A DNA stretch of 64,000 nucleotides from Nocardioides sp. (GCA_037045645.1 JBAOIH010000011.1:225786-289785); one strand, 5' to 3'. Positions 34,547 through 43,471 are shown, counted from the first letter of the stretch. Numbers and translations are program-made. Notes: generated by a model not told the origin, from the letters alone.

Positions 34547-35731
34547 ATGCCGACCGGGAGCCAGCGATACAAGCAGCACCAGGTGTGGGAGACGCTTGAA
34601 GTCAAGAGGGAGGCGCTCGAGGCTGCCCGGTACGACGATGCCGGCCTGGAGCAATGGCGCAAGGATGTCGTCGAGTGGCTCGCTGAGGCAGCCAAGACGA
34701 AGCAGGCGCGCCAACCGGCGCTATACCTCAGCGCTCTCGATGACCTCAGCAACGCGCTGAACTCGCTCCCGCCGGACGTGAACCAGTTCAGGAACTACGT
34801 GTCGAACCGGCAGCCGAACCAACCTCAGTCACTGGGTGGGCTTGAGACCGCGCTTCGCGGGCTGCCGCTGCCGCCGCCGAAGGACCTCGGGAACGCCTAC
34901 GTCGACTTGCTCGACAAAGAGGTGGACGCACGGACTTCGAGGCTCGATGAACTCGAGGCTCGGATCGCCGAGACCGAGACTGCGCTTCAGGACCGACTCG
35001 ACGCACTCAACCGTGTCAGCAGCCAGGTCGACAGGCTCGGTGACGAAATTGAGGCCCAGCGAACGGCGATCGCCGAGGTCAGTTCAACAGCGGAGTCAAA
35101 GATGACTGAGGCGTGGAACGACACGCTCGCGACGTGGAAGCAAGATCGGCAGGCCGCAGACGAGACTCGGGATACCGAAGCAACCGAACATGTCACTGCG
35201 CTGGCGGCGACACGGCGAGCCGCCGAGGCCCTGGCTGAGCACGCCGCCGGCGATCTGAGCGCGGCGGATTGGCGGAGTAGAGGAAAGCGCGAACGCAAGG
35301 CTGCTCAGTGGATCCGGGCTGCCGCCGTTGCCGCGTTCTTGTTCGCCGGGGCCATCGGGTGGTTCATAGTCAACGAGGCGATTCGTAAAGACTTCGACCT
35401 CACGGTCGGAGACGGCGTCCTGCGGTCCTCGGTCGCCGTTGTGATCGCCGCGTTCGGTGGCCTGCTCCTCCGGGAGTCGGGACGGCACTTCAGGGAAGCC
35501 GATACAGCCGAGGATGTCGCCCTCGCGCTGCAAGCGCTCGCACCCTTCTATGCGGGCTCAGATGAAACCGTGCGCCTTGCCGCGCGCGCGGCTGTCGGCG
35601 ACGCCGTCCTCGTGAAGAATGTCCTCTCGCGGTTCGCACACCGCGACGCCGCGAAGTACTCCGGCACTGAACTGCAGAGCCTTGTGCAGGAAGGTACAGA
35701 CGCGCTGACGCCGGGTACTGGCGCCGAGTAG
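34547..35731 (+). CDS. Coiled-coil membrane protein of unknown function
   Basis: A 394-residue protein from ATG 34547 (GAAGGGAGAACGGG upstream). The N-terminal third is soluble and helical (QHQVWETLEVKREALEAARY). A long coiled coil follows (about 130-260; DELEARIAETETALQDRLDA, LNRVSSQVDRLGDEIEAQRT). Two membrane spans come next, WIRAAAVAAFLFAGAIGWFI and SSVAVVIAAFGGLLLRE, and a cytosolic tail (FREADTAEDVALALQALAPF). A coiled-coil sensor joined to a two-span anchor is a layout seen in several effector or scaffold proteins of defence loci. It is divergent from the DUF726 gene, with 149 bp between the starts. I do not recognise the family. Confidence 0.7.
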   Translation: MPTGSQRYKQHQVWETLEVKREALEAARYDDAGLEQWRKDVVEWLAEAAKTKQARQPALYLSALDDLSNALNSLPPDVNQFRNYVSNRQPNQPQSLGGLETALRGLPLPPPKDLGNAYVDLLDKEVDARTSRLDELEARIAETETALQDRLDALNRVSSQVDRLGDEIEAQRTAIAEVSSTAESKMTEAWNDTLATWKQDRQAADETRDTEATEHVTALAATRRAAEALAEHAAGDLSAADWRSRGKRERKAAQWIRAAAVAAFLFAGAIGWFIVNEAIRKDFDLTVGDGVLRSSVAVVIAAFGGLLLRESGRHFREADTAEDVALALQALAPFYAGSDETVRLAARAAVGDAVLVKNVLSRFAHRDAAKYSGTELQSLVQEGTDALTPGTGAE

Positions 35732-35873
35732 ACGAGGAGTACAACCAGGGTCCGCCCCAGAGATCGGGTCTGAACACTGCGATCAGCGTCCACAGGACCA
35801 CCCAACGGCTACTTCTCCACAGATTTGGGCCCGCTGAGGGGCCGTAGTCGGGTCCTCGTGCTGGCGTGAACCC

Positions 35874-36245
35874 ATGACAAACACTCCCTCCTGGTGGCAC
35901 GACGCCGACCAGCTCTACACCGTTCTCACCGACCTGCTGCGCCATCTGCGGCGTCGCGCGTCGACGTTCGACGAGCGCACCGAAGCCTGCCTCTACCTGT
36001 CCGGGCTGCACCTCGACCACGGCCCGTGGCGCTATGTGCAGGAGGTCGACGCCGTCGGCGAGATCGGATTCGAGACCGGGCTGGTCCTCGTCAACGAACT
36101 GCTCGCGCGACTCCAGGAGCTGAGCTGGCAGCCGGACGCAAGGAGCACTATCGGCCATGCGCACGACCGGATCGACTGCATCTTCGATCCGCCCGAGCTC
36201 ACCTGGCTCAGACCGACAGACCGCTCACTCGATGACGACGAGTGA
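35874..36245 (+). CDS. Small acidic protein of unknown function
   Basis: A 123-residue soluble protein, MTNTPSWWHDADQLYTVLTD, helical, with LRRRASTFDERTEACLYLSG and a Pro/Asp-rich C-terminus (WLRPTDRSLDDDE). No catalytic motif is visible. It lies directly upstream of the relaxase leader on the same strand, so it may belong to the mobilisation module. Codon use is typical for a high-GC gene. Confidence 0.6.
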   Translation: MTNTPSWWHDADQLYTVLTDLLRHLRRRASTFDERTEACLYLSGLHLDHGPWRYVQEVDAVGEIGFETGLVLVNELLARLQELSWQPDARSTIGHAHDRIDCIFDPPELTWLRPTDRSLDDDE

Positions 36246-36301
36246 CGGACCCTGACGAGTCCGAAAACCCCACCCTCCCAAGGCACTTTCGCGCCTTCAA
36301 A

Positions 36302-36400
36302 CCACGCGGCACGCATGCTACGAAGGTCCGTAGATCGGTCCGCCCCTGGGGGCGGGCCGAGGCTCATTTCAGGGGTCGTTGACGGATCGTGACGGGCGGT
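36302..36400. other. Candidate origin of transfer region upstream of the relaxase
   Basis: The 163-bp leader between 36245 and the relaxase start contains two inverted repeats: ctacg-aaggtc-cgtag (36318-36333) and ccgcccc-tg-ggggcgg (about 36340-36356). MobF relaxases often have their oriT, with such hairpins, just before their own gene. No nic sequence is known to me for this family, so this is a positional guess. Confidence 0.3.
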
Positions 36401-36408
36401 GACGAGCA

Positions 36409-39048
36409 TTGCACGGAGGCGTGAAGTTCTACCGGGGCGCGGCCGCTGCCGCACGGGCCTACGTCGAGGCGGACCACTCCCGCGCCGACGACTACTACCT
36501 CGCGGAGGGCGAGGGTGTCGCCGAGCGGTTCGTCGCGGACACCGCGGTGGCATCGGCCGGCTTCATGGACGGCGACGCCTACGAGCGCTGGGCCGGTGGC
36601 TACGAGGTCGACACCGGGCTGGCCAAAGGGAGGATCAGCAAGCACGAGCGAGCGCTGCGATTCGTCGAGGTCGTCGTCAACGGGCCCAAGACCTGGTCCA
36701 TCGCCGCCGCCCTCCACCCCGAGATCTCGACTGCGTACGACGCCGCCCAGCGACGCGCCGCCAGCGAGATCGTCGGCTGGCTCGCCGAGCACTCGACCAC
36801 CCGCGTCGGCCCGCGCGGCAGGCAGGTGCAGGTGCCCGTTGGGAAGATCGAGGCCGCGGCCATCCGCCACTACACCTCCCGCGCCGGCGACCCCCACCGC
36901 CACCTTCACCTGCAGATCAACGCGAAGGTGTTCGCCGCCGGCACGTGGCGAGCGCTCCACTCCGTCGGAACACGCGACAGCATCGAGGCGATCAACGGCA
37001 TCGGCCACGCCGCCGTTATGTGCGACCCCGAGTTCCGCCAAGCACTCGCATCGCTCGGCTACTCCGTCGACGAGACCGGCGAGATCGAGCAGCTCGCGCC
37101 GTACGTCGGCAGGTTCAGCCAGCGAACGAGACAGATCACGCAGAACTTGGACACGTACGAGGCCGCGTGGCGCAGGAGCCACCCCGACCAAGAACCCGGA
37201 CCCCAGTTGCGACGCTCATGGGACCGCCGTGCCTGGAACGACGGCCGAGACAGAAAGGGCGCACCCAAGGACGGCGCCGCGATCGTCGCCGCGTGGAACG
37301 ACGAGTTGCACGAGGTTGGCTTCCGGGCGCCGAGCGCCCCGATGGCGGTGAGCCACACCCCCATCGGCGCGCTGGACCGCGACGCGGCCGTTCAACTGTT
37401 GATCACCCGCCTCGGCGCCAAGCGCTCGGCTTGGAATGCAGCCGACATCCGAGGCGAGGCCGAGAAGCTCGTCGCCTCTCAAGGTGTCATCGCCGAGCGA
37501 TCCACACGCGCGGAGCTCGCCGAGGACCTGTGCGCTCGGGTCATCGCGGTGTGCCAACGCCTACTCGACCGCGACGACGTGCCCCAGCACGTTCGCTCCC
37601 TGACCTCCCAGCACGTCCTGGACGTGGAGGCGGACCTCGTCGCCTCCCTGATCAGCCGCGCAGCTCAGCCGATCGAGCCGGCCCGCCGGGTGCGCGACAT
37701 CGAGCACCTCGATCCCGCCCAGCAGGAGGTCGTCGCTGCACTCGCCGGAGACGCTGCACTGCTGGTCATCGAAGGTGCGGCCGGCACCGGAAAGACCACC
37801 ACGCTCGCGGCAGCGGCCAGCGCGATCGAGGCACGCGACCGTCGTCTCGTCGTGGTCACACCGACACTGAAGGCCGCCCAGGTCGTCGAGCAGCAGATCG
37901 GCGCAACGGCGTTCACGGCCGCGAAGTTGGCCTACGAGCACGGCTACGCATGGGACGAGGACGGCCGCTGGTCGCACGCAGAGAAGGCCAGGCAGGAGAT
38001 CGACGCCGCCGCGCGCCTGCTGCCCGGCGACGTACTCCTCGTCGACGAGGCCGGCATGCTCGACCAAGACACCGCCCACGCGTTGTGCGCGATCGCCGAC
38101 CGTGCCGGGGCAACGCTCGCCCTGCTCGGGGACCGCCACCAACTCCCCGCCGTCGGCCGCGGCGGCGTCCTCGACCTCGCGGCCCGCTGGGTTCGCCCCG
38201 AGGGACACCTCGAGCTCGAGTCGGTCCACCGGTTCAGCGATCCGGTCTACGCCGAACTCAGCCTGCTCATGCGCACTGGTGAGCGAACCGGTGAGGTCTT
38301 CGACTCCCTCGTGGCACGTGGCTCGATCACCCTGCACGCCACCGAGGTCGAGCGCACCGCGGCGCTGGCCGAGATCGGCGTCGACGAGCTGGTCGTCGCC
38401 GACACCCGCGAACAGGTCGGCACCCTCAACGCAGCGATCCGCGACGCCCGGACGCACGGTGGTGAGCGAGATGGTGAGCCGGTCACCAGGCATGGCGAGC
38501 GCATCGGCCTCGGTGACCGCGTCGCCACCCGTCGTAACGATCGCGACCTCGGAGTCGCCAACCGCGACACCTGGATCGTCGCCGGCATCGGTGACGACGG
38601 CAGCCTGCTCGTCTTCGGGCGCGCCGGTCACCGGGAACTCCCCCGGTCCTACGTCGCCGAACACGTCGAGCTCGCCTACGCCACCACCGTGTACGGCGCT
38701 CAGGGCGACACCGTCGATGCCGCTCACCTGGTGATCGGGGAGACGACAGGTGCTGCCGCGGCGTACGTCGCCATGACCCGGGGCCGCCACGCCAACACCG
38801 CCCACCTCGTCGCCGAGTCCCTCGACGACGCGCGCCGTCAGTGGGTCGAGGTCTTCAGCCGCGACCGCGCCGACCTCGGGCCGGCTCGCGCTGCCGAGAG
38901 AGCCGCCGACGACATCGAGCGCTATGGCCCCCGTGCGCCACGTCGCTCGGCGGCCCTCCAGGCCGCGCTGCTCGCGACCGGCGGCCGCCGCCCGCCCGAC
39001 CCAGTTCCAGCCCCGAGGGACCGGGCACGCCTGGGCATGGGTCGCTGA
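36409..39048 (+). CDS. MobF/TrwC-type relaxase-helicase
   Basis: An 879-residue protein. The relaxase domain (about 1-300) has the catalytic tyrosine pair in SRADDYYLAEG (about 27-28), VNGPKTWSIAAALHP and the metal-binding HxH in GDPHRHLHLQINAK (about 160-170). The helicase part has Walker A IEGAAGTGKTTTLAAAAS (about 460), Walker B LLVDEAGMLDQDT (about 545), GDRHQLPAVGRGG and the C-terminal YGAQGDTVDAAHLVIG with YVAMTRGRHAN. It should nick oriT, stay bound to the 5' end and unwind the strand for transfer. TTG 36409 gives the usual MHGGVKFYRG start; GTG 36421 is the alternative. No coupling protein or T4SS gene is near, so the element could be mobilised only with help. Confidence 0.9.
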   Translation: MHGGVKFYRGAAAAARAYVEADHSRADDYYLAEGEGVAERFVADTAVASAGFMDGDAYERWAGGYEVDTGLAKGRISKHERALRFVEVVVNGPKTWSIAAALHPEISTAYDAAQRRAASEIVGWLAEHSTTRVGPRGRQVQVPVGKIEAAAIRHYTSRAGDPHRHLHLQINAKVFAAGTWRALHSVGTRDSIEAINGIGHAAVMCDPEFRQALASLGYSVDETGEIEQLAPYVGRFSQRTRQITQNLDTYEAAWRRSHPDQEPGPQLRRSWDRRAWNDGRDRKGAPKDGAAIVAAWNDELHEVGFRAPSAPMAVSHTPIGALDRDAAVQLLITRLGAKRSAWNAADIRGEAEKLVASQGVIAERSTRAELAEDLCARVIAVCQRLLDRDDVPQHVRSLTSQHVLDVEADLVASLISRAAQPIEPARRVRDIEHLDPAQQEVVAALAGDAALLVIEGAAGTGKTTTLAAAASAIEARDRRLVVVTPTLKAAQVVEQQIGATAFTAAKLAYEHGYAWDEDGRWSHAEKARQEIDAAARLLPGDVLLVDEAGMLDQDTAHALCAIADRAGATLALLGDRHQLPAVGRGGVLDLAARWVRPEGHLELESVHRFSDPVYAELSLLMRTGERTGEVFDSLVARGSITLHATEVERTAALAEIGVDELVVADTREQVGTLNAAIRDARTHGGERDGEPVTRHGERIGLGDRVATRRNDRDLGVANRDTWIVAGIGDDGSLLVFGRAGHRELPRSYVAEHVELAYATTVYGAQGDTVDAAHLVIGETTGAAAAYVAMTRGRHANTAHLVAESLDDARRQWVEVFSRDRADLGPARAAERAADDIERYGPRAPRRSAALQAALLATGGRRPPDPVPAPRDRARLGMGR

Positions 39049-39215
39049 ACAAGTCCCAGCGACGTGATCGCCCGAGCTGGTCCGGTCGACCTAGGTGACC
39101 GGGAGGCCACCTGCGGCCGAATTCGGCATCACGTGTCCGATCTGGACCACCGCCGGTTGCTGTCCCGAGTAGAGGCGGCAAACCGTGCGGCCCCGACAGC
39201 GCAAGGAGTAGCCCC

Positions 39216-39428
39216 ATGACCATCGCCCCGATCAGCGTCCCCGACGACTGGGACGACAACGGCATCATCTTGTTCGAGGAGTTTTGCGCATTCATCCGTA
39301 CGCCGCCGCGCACCGTCCGGTGCTGGCGGGTGGAGGGCCGCGGCCCAACCTGGTACCGGTTCAACGGCAACGGACGGCTCTACACCACGGTCGCCGACCT
39401 CCGCCGCTTCCTGAGGGCGGGTCGGTGA
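39216..39428 (+). CDS. Small HTH-type DNA-binding protein
   Basis: A 70-residue protein from ATG 39216, with AAGGAGTAGCCCC upstream as a strong ribosome site. The core FEEFCAFIRTPPRTVRCWRV followed by EGRGPTWYRFNGNGRLYTTV is an excisionase/MerR-like winged helix: a helix-turn-helix and a wing with GP.WYR. It is coupled to the next gene, whose start lies 1 bp behind its stop. Together they look like the control/excision genes of an integrated element. Confidence 0.72.
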   Translation: MTIAPISVPDDWDDNGIILFEEFCAFIRTPPRTVRCWRVEGRGPTWYRFNGNGRLYTTVADLRRFLRAGR

Positions 39429-39429
39429 G

Positions 39430-39621
39430 ATGGCCGCGCCGCACGCTCCGAAGCCGGACACCCAGTGGATGACCCTCCAGCAGGCCGCGGTCTACATCGC
39501 CGCCTCGGTCAAGACCGTCCGCCGCCGCATCGCCTCCGGCGAGCTGCCGGCCTACGTCTGCGGAAAGCGCGGCCTCCGCGTTCGCCGCGACGACCTCGAC
39601 GCACTCATGAAGCCAATCTGA
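39430..39621 (+). CDS. Excisionase-family HTH protein
   Basis: A 63-residue protein with WMTLQQAAVYIAASVKTVRR and RIASGELPAYVCGKRGLRVR, a standard excisionase (HTH_17) domain of MerR type. Such proteins usually precede an integrase gene in actinobacterial integrative elements. Here the following gene is a PIN toxin on the opposite strand, so the integrase is missing. Confidence 0.8.
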   Translation: MAAPHAPKPDTQWMTLQQAAVYIAASVKTVRRRIASGELPAYVCGKRGLRVRRDDLDALMKPI

Positions 39622-39653
39622 CGACGGTGCCCACCGCCAGCCGATTCACTGCA

Positions 39654-40226
39654 CTACCAGCGACCCACTTCCAAGTTCGGCCATCGCCGTCGCAACTCGG
39701 CTGCGAAGTCTCTGAGCTCCAACTTCTCGAACGACGCCATCAACTGGAGGGATGAGAGTCTCGGGCGGGCCGACTCGGCCGATTGGCGCCGCAGCGCTCG
39801 ATAGACGGCCTGCGGGTAGAGGTCGAGTTGATCCAGCAGGAAGGTGTCCGGGTGGACCGCCTCGAGTTGGTGGCGCGCCATCACCTCTGCTGGAAAGTCC
39901 TTGAGGTTGTAGGTCACGACGACCTGGCACTCGGAGTGCACTGCCGCGGCCATGACATGACGATCCTTCTGATCGCACTCCATCCCATCGACGAGGTCTT
40001 CGTACCCCGCGACCATCGCGTCGGGAAACGCTCGATTCATCGCCGCGATCCTGCGAACCGCTCCAGCATCGCCGACCTGAGTCAGGGCGAGATTTCGCTG
40101 GAGTTCCGCCATCACGTCTCGGGACCAGTGCGGACGAAAGGCGGACTGCTCAGCGACGCGGAGCAGGGTGTCCGTGAGCACGATCGGGTACAGGACGCAG
40201 GTGTCCAGGAAGACTGGAAAGTGCAC
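39654..40226 (-). CDS. PIN-domain toxin (VapC-like ribonuclease)
   Basis: A 190-residue PIN-domain protein. Acidic residues expected at the metal site are in FLDTCVLYP (Asp 8), MAELQRNL (Glu about 41), CDQKDRHVMAAA (Asp about 92 and 96) and YNLKDFP (Asp about 113). The C-terminal 50 residues extend beyond a minimal PIN domain (YPQAVYRALRRQSAESARPR). PIN toxins cleave RNA, often tRNA or rRNA; this is family knowledge. The gene follows its HTH antitoxin by 3 bp in the same operon. Confidence 0.82.
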   Translation of the reverse strand: MHFPVFLDTCVLYPIVLTDTLLRVAEQSAFRPHWSRDVMAELQRNLALTQVGDAGAVRRIAAMNRAFPDAMVAGYEDLVDGMECDQKDRHVMAAAVHSECQVVVTYNLKDFPAEVMARHQLEAVHPDTFLLDQLDLYPQAVYRALRRQSAESARPRLSSLQLMASFEKLELRDFAAELRRRWPNLEVGRW

Positions 40227-40229
40227 GAG

Positions 40230-40721
40230 TCACCGCATCGACGGAGGCGGGCCGTCCAGCACGTCGTACAGCCCGGAAGCCTCGGCCTCGCGCGCCATCT
40301 CATCGAGCGCATCAGCACGGGTCTGCCGCACTCGCTCGGCATATGCGATCAGGTCGACCAGACGCACATAGCGATGACGCCCCGGCCGACTCATCGGAAT
40401 CTCTCCCGCATCCAGCAGCCGAACCACGGTCGGCCTCGAGATGCCGAGGTACTCCGCGGCCTCCTGCGTCGTCAGGGTTGCGTTCAATGGCGCCACGTTG
40501 ACTCCCATGCCAGCCTGGAGCGCCTGTGCCACTTGGAGCAGCACGTCGTGCAACTCACGAGGGAGGGGAACCTCGGTCCCATCAGCGGCCACCAGCGCTG
40601 GGCGGTGCTGGGTGGTCTCGGGCACTCCCTCCAGAGCGCGCGCGAACGCCCGATAGACCTCCTCGTCAGAGTCGGTCGCGACGTAGGTGCGGGCGTCCGC
40701 ACTTGCGGCAGAGCGGGTCAT
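40230..40721 (-). CDS. HTH antitoxin of the PIN toxin pair
   Basis: A 163-residue protein starting at ATG 40721 behind AAGGGGGACCGAGG. Its middle (about 80-125) is an excisionase-type HTH: TLTTQEAAEYLGISRPTVVR followed by LLDAGEIPMSRPGRHRYVRL. The C-terminus, EMAREAEASGLYDVLDG, is the likely toxin-binding part. The N-terminal 70 residues have no known motif. It should bind its own promoter, where the repeats at 40756-40776 lie. Confidence 0.8.
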   Translation of the reverse strand: MTRSAASADARTYVATDSDEEVYRAFARALEGVPETTQHRPALVAADGTEVPLPRELHDVLLQVAQALQAGMGVNVAPLNATLTTQEAAEYLGISRPTVVRLLDAGEIPMSRPGRHRYVRLVDLIAYAERVRQTRADALDEMAREAEASGLYDVLDGPPPSMR

Positions 40722-40755
40722 CCTCGGTCCCCCTTCTAGTGCGTTCAACGTACAC

Positions 40756-40776
40756 CAAACGAACAAAACGAACAGG
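40756..40776. promoter_or_regulatory. Direct-repeat operator candidate of the toxin-antitoxin operon
   Basis: The sequence caaacgaacaaaacgaacag has aacgaaca twice in direct order, about 40 bp before the antitoxin start. Its low GC stands out from the region and fits a promoter with an autoregulatory site for the HTH antitoxin. Confidence 0.4.
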
Positions 40777-40810
40777 ACTAACGCTGGTGATTCCATTGCA
40801 GCGAGCTACG

Positions 40811-41659
40811 TCATGTCACCGCCCCACCGAGCTCGACGGTGATGTCGTGACGCCCGTAGAACGTCCGCCCACAGGTCGTGCAGTCGACCGCACTGGCGGC
40901 GTGGTAGCGCAGGTACCAGACCGACTCGTCGCAGTTCGCGCACACGCGGCTCTGTCGGTCATCGGCCAGCCAGCGCAGCGCGGTTGCGCTCGGGTAGTGC
41001 AGGTCGCGTGGCAGCGTGACCGCCTCCGGTGTCAATCGGCCGTCCAAGAAGTCCCGGACGCGGGCCAGATCTCCCGGAGTCAGGCCAGTGTCCGTGGCCG
41101 GGGAGATGAGCAACGCGTGGATGCCGCGCCGTTTCAGCTCCACATAGGCGACGGCGCCCTGGGTGAGAGCGCCGTCCCGCGGCCCGTCGACGTCGTTGTC
41201 GTGGTCCCACAACGCACGGCTCAGGTGATCCTCGCACCAGACCACGGTGTCGATCCATGGCCGCTCGCGCAGCCACGCATCCAGCGCCCACCACTTCCAC
41301 CACCGGTTGTCGCGCCACCGCTCCCCGGCTCGTCGGCTGGCGGCACCCTCGTCGAAGACAGGCGGCCCCGAGTCCGGACAGGCGTGGGCGACGACCGGCC
41401 AGTTGCGGCCGGGGAAGACCATGCCCTCGCGCAGTTGGCGGCTCCAGCTGGTCAGCCACGCAGCGGTGACGCCCGGTCGCCTCGCCAGGTCGTCGAGCGC
41501 GGTGTTGAGGCGAGGGGAGACCGGGACATTTCCGATGCCGCCCCGACCGGCGCCGTAACCGTCGACGTCATCGCCCCACGCGGTCGAACCGTGCACCGGC
41601 GACACGACGCCGTCCACGTCCAGCACCAGTGCAGCGTGCGGCTGATGCTGATCACTCAT
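40811..41659 (-). CDS. HAD-like protein with C-terminal zinc ribbon
   Basis: A 282-residue protein from ATG 41659. The HAD motif I is AALVLDVDGVVSPV (D-x-D), and VTAAWLTSWSRQLREG fits motif II (Thr/Ser). Motif III/IV may be in TVVWCEDHLS. The C-terminus has CANCDESVWYLRYHAASAVD then CTTCGRTFYG, a four-Cys zinc ribbon. Such HAD proteins of mobile elements and defence loci are proposed nucleic-acid phosphatases; this is not demonstrated. Its start overlaps the stop of the small gene 41656-41952 (ATGA). Confidence 0.72.
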   Translation of the reverse strand: MSDQHQPHAALVLDVDGVVSPVHGSTAWGDDVDGYGAGRGGIGNVPVSPRLNTALDDLARRPGVTAAWLTSWSRQLREGMVFPGRNWPVVAHACPDSGPPVFDEGAASRRAGERWRDNRWWKWWALDAWLRERPWIDTVVWCEDHLSRALWDHDNDVDGPRDGALTQGAVAYVELKRRGIHALLISPATDTGLTPGDLARVRDFLDGRLTPEAVTLPRDLHYPSATALRWLADDRQSRVCANCDESVWYLRYHAASAVDCTTCGRTFYGRHDITVELGGAVT

Positions 41660-41952
41660 GGCGACTGACAGCATCCGCAGGCAGCCTGGTCGCTGCAACA
41701 CCAGACCGGCATCCCGGACCACTTCCCCGAGAAGCGGGTGGCCCACTCGTAGTCGTCGAGGTCGCGATGTAAAGCTCCGTGCCCGCACAGCCGGAACGCC
41801 TGGCCGCTCGTCTCATCCCAATACACCGGCGCCGCGTTGAGCGGCCAGTCGGAGGCGTGGTGCACCCAGCAACCACGCCCCTCACAGTCGGCCGGGTCGT
41901 GGATGTCGACCATCATTCGACCGTCCCCGAGGAAGGTCATGTCACCGGTCAT
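41656..41952 (-). CDS. Small Cys-rich protein of unknown function
   Basis: About 98 residues from ATG 41952 (41982 GTG would add ten residues). It reads MTGDMTFLGDGRMMVDIHDP, then DCEGRGCWVHHASDWPLNAA, and ends in CCSDQAACGCCQSP. Eight cysteines and several histidines suggest a metal site. It is coupled to the HAD-like gene. I do not recognise it. Confidence 0.58.
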   Translation of the reverse strand: MTGDMTFLGDGRMMVDIHDPADCEGRGCWVHHASDWPLNAAPVYWDETSGQAFRLCGHGALHRDLDDYEWATRFSGKWSGMPVWCCSDQAACGCCQSP

Positions 41953-42123
41953 GGGGCCTATCGTGGCGCTACCCACCGACAACCGCTCGGAGCCTTGAGG
42001 AAAGTCAACCCCTCCCGCGAGCCGAGGTGGCGCTCACCGGGAATGCCCAACCCAACAGACGAGTGCCCGTCGCGGAAGTCTGTCGCCGCCCCGGGACCAG
42101 CATTCTCACGTAGCCTCCTCAGC

Positions 42124-43341
42124 ATGGCTGACCAGTCGGCACCAGGGTGGCACTCCGATCCGTTCAGGCGCTTCGACCGCCGATATTGGGACGGCCATCG
42201 CTGGACCGAGCACGTCGCCAACCCCGGCTTCCAAGGCACCGATCCCCCTCAGCTGACGGCACCCCCGTCGCCCTTGAACATGACGCCTCCTGCGGGGTGG
42301 CACTCCGATCAGTTCAGGCGCTTCGACCGTCGATACTGGGACGGCCAACGCTGGACCGAGCACGTCGCCAACCCCGGCTTCCAAGGCACCGATCCACCAG
42401 TCACGCCCGGGCCGACGACTTTCCCCGCGCCTCCTGAGAAGGTCGCTGAAGCTACCCAAGCCACACCGACCAGGGCCCCATTGCCACCAACCAGCAACAA
42501 GATCGCTCGCCAGGCGCGCCAGGAAGGTGCGACATCACGACCTGCCGGAGGCGGCACACTGCTCACCGAGTCGACGCTGGTGGTCAACCAGAAGGCTCGC
42601 ATCGGGCGCGGCAGCGTCGCGTACGACGTGCACGATCAAAACGGTCGCAAGTTGGGCACCTTTCGCGAACTGCGCAGAGACCTCAACACGTTGGTGACCG
42701 ACCGCATCAAGCACAGCCGGACCACTCGCTACGAGGTCGCTGACGCCAACGGGAACGTGATGTTCAGACTGACGCGGCCCGAGCGGTGGAACACGTTCCG
42801 AGCCGCTGTGATCGTCGAGACGGCCGACGGTCGCAATGTCGGCCAAATCACCCACGAGAGTTTTGGGGTGGGAGGAATGACGCTCGAGGCAGGCGCCGCA
42901 GCGGGAGCGCTCGCCGCACTGACCACCTTGAGCCCATTGGGGCTGATCGCAGCCGGCATCGCGGGCGAAGCAGCAGCAGCCGCAGGGGGCGAGCGCCTCG
43001 ATCGTGCAGTGAACCGCTTGTCCAAGGTTGGTCACGCCCGGTTCGGGCTCGAGGCTCACGGCCAGCGCCTGGGCTCGATCCACGCGACCGGCACCAGACA
43101 ATGGGACTTCGTCATATCAAGCGCCGAGGGCAAGGAGATCGGGAAGATCACCAAGACGTGGGCAGGCTGGGCGAAGGAGCGCTTCACCAGGGCCGACCAC
43201 TACGTCGTGCAGATGAACGAGAACGTTGCGGAGCCACTTCGCACCTTGGTGGTCACAGCTGCGCTCGCCGTCGACGTCGCACTCAAACAAGACCGCCCTA
43301 GTCACAAGTCGGGAATGCTCAGCACGCGCAGGTTCGACTGA
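42124..43341 (+). CDS. DUF2510-repeat, scramblase/LURP-one-like protein
   Basis: A 405-residue protein. Two DUF2510 repeats open it: APGWHSDPFRRFDRRYWDGH and PAGWHSDQFRRFDRRYWDGQ, each followed by RWTEHVANPGFQGTDPP. A Pro/Thr linker leads to a beta-rich domain (about 135-400) with STLVVNQKARIGRGSVAYDV, YEVADANGNVMFRLTRPERW and WDFVISSAEGKEIGKITKTW, the repeated strand pattern of phospholipid-scramblase or LURP-one-related proteins, interrupted by a Gly/Ala-rich hydrophobic stretch (AGAAAGALAALTTLSPLGLI). DUF2510 often precedes membrane-linked domains in Actinobacteria; function is unknown. The two repeats are almost identical at the DNA level, which suggests recent duplication. Confidence 0.75.
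   Translation: MADQSAPGWHSDPFRRFDRRYWDGHRWTEHVANPGFQGTDPPQLTAPPSPLNMTPPAGWHSDQFRRFDRRYWDGQRWTEHVANPGFQGTDPPVTPGPTTFPAPPEKVAEATQATPTRAPLPPTSNKIARQARQEGATSRPAGGGTLLTESTLVVNQKARIGRGSVAYDVHDQNGRKLGTFRELRRDLNTLVTDRIKHSRTTRYEVADANGNVMFRLTRPERWNTFRAAVIVETADGRNVGQITHESFGVGGMTLEAGAAAGALAALTTLSPLGLIAAGIAGEAAAAAGGERLDRAVNRLSKVGHARFGLEAHGQRLGSIHATGTRQWDFVISSAEGKEIGKITKTWAGWAKERFTRADHYVVQMNENVAEPLRTLVVTAALAVDVALKQDRPSHKSGMLSTRRFD
42145..42394 (+). repeat. Two near-identical direct repeats coding for DUF2510
   Basis: Blocks 42145-42245 and 42295-42394 share gtggcactccgatc, ttcaggcgcttcgaccg and gctggaccgagcacgtcgcc in the same order and frame with only about five base changes in 100. Such identity within one gene points to recent duplication or conversion. 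Confidence 0.85.
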
Positions 43342-43445
43342 GCGACGCCGGATGGCGCCGATTGTGACCGCCAACGCCGTCAATCTGGCATATATCTGGC
43401 ATACGGCACCTCCCACACAAGGGTTGACCAACCCCGGAAATGCCA

Positions 43446-43471
43446 GAAACCGCGGGCTGACCTGCGGTTTC
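43446..43471 (-). terminator. Hairpin behind tRNA-Ala, also behind the scramblase-like gene
   Basis: gaaaccgc (43446-43453) and gcggtttc (43464-43471) form a perfect 8-bp stem with a 10-base loop, 6 bp past the 3' end of the tRNA. It can serve transcripts from either side. A U-run is not present, as is common in high-GC bacteria. Confidence 0.45.

Noticed and set aside
36399..38282. 627-codon frame overlapping the relaxase
   Set aside because: Arg-rich out-of-frame shadow; the relaxase frame has all catalytic motifs and runs throughout.
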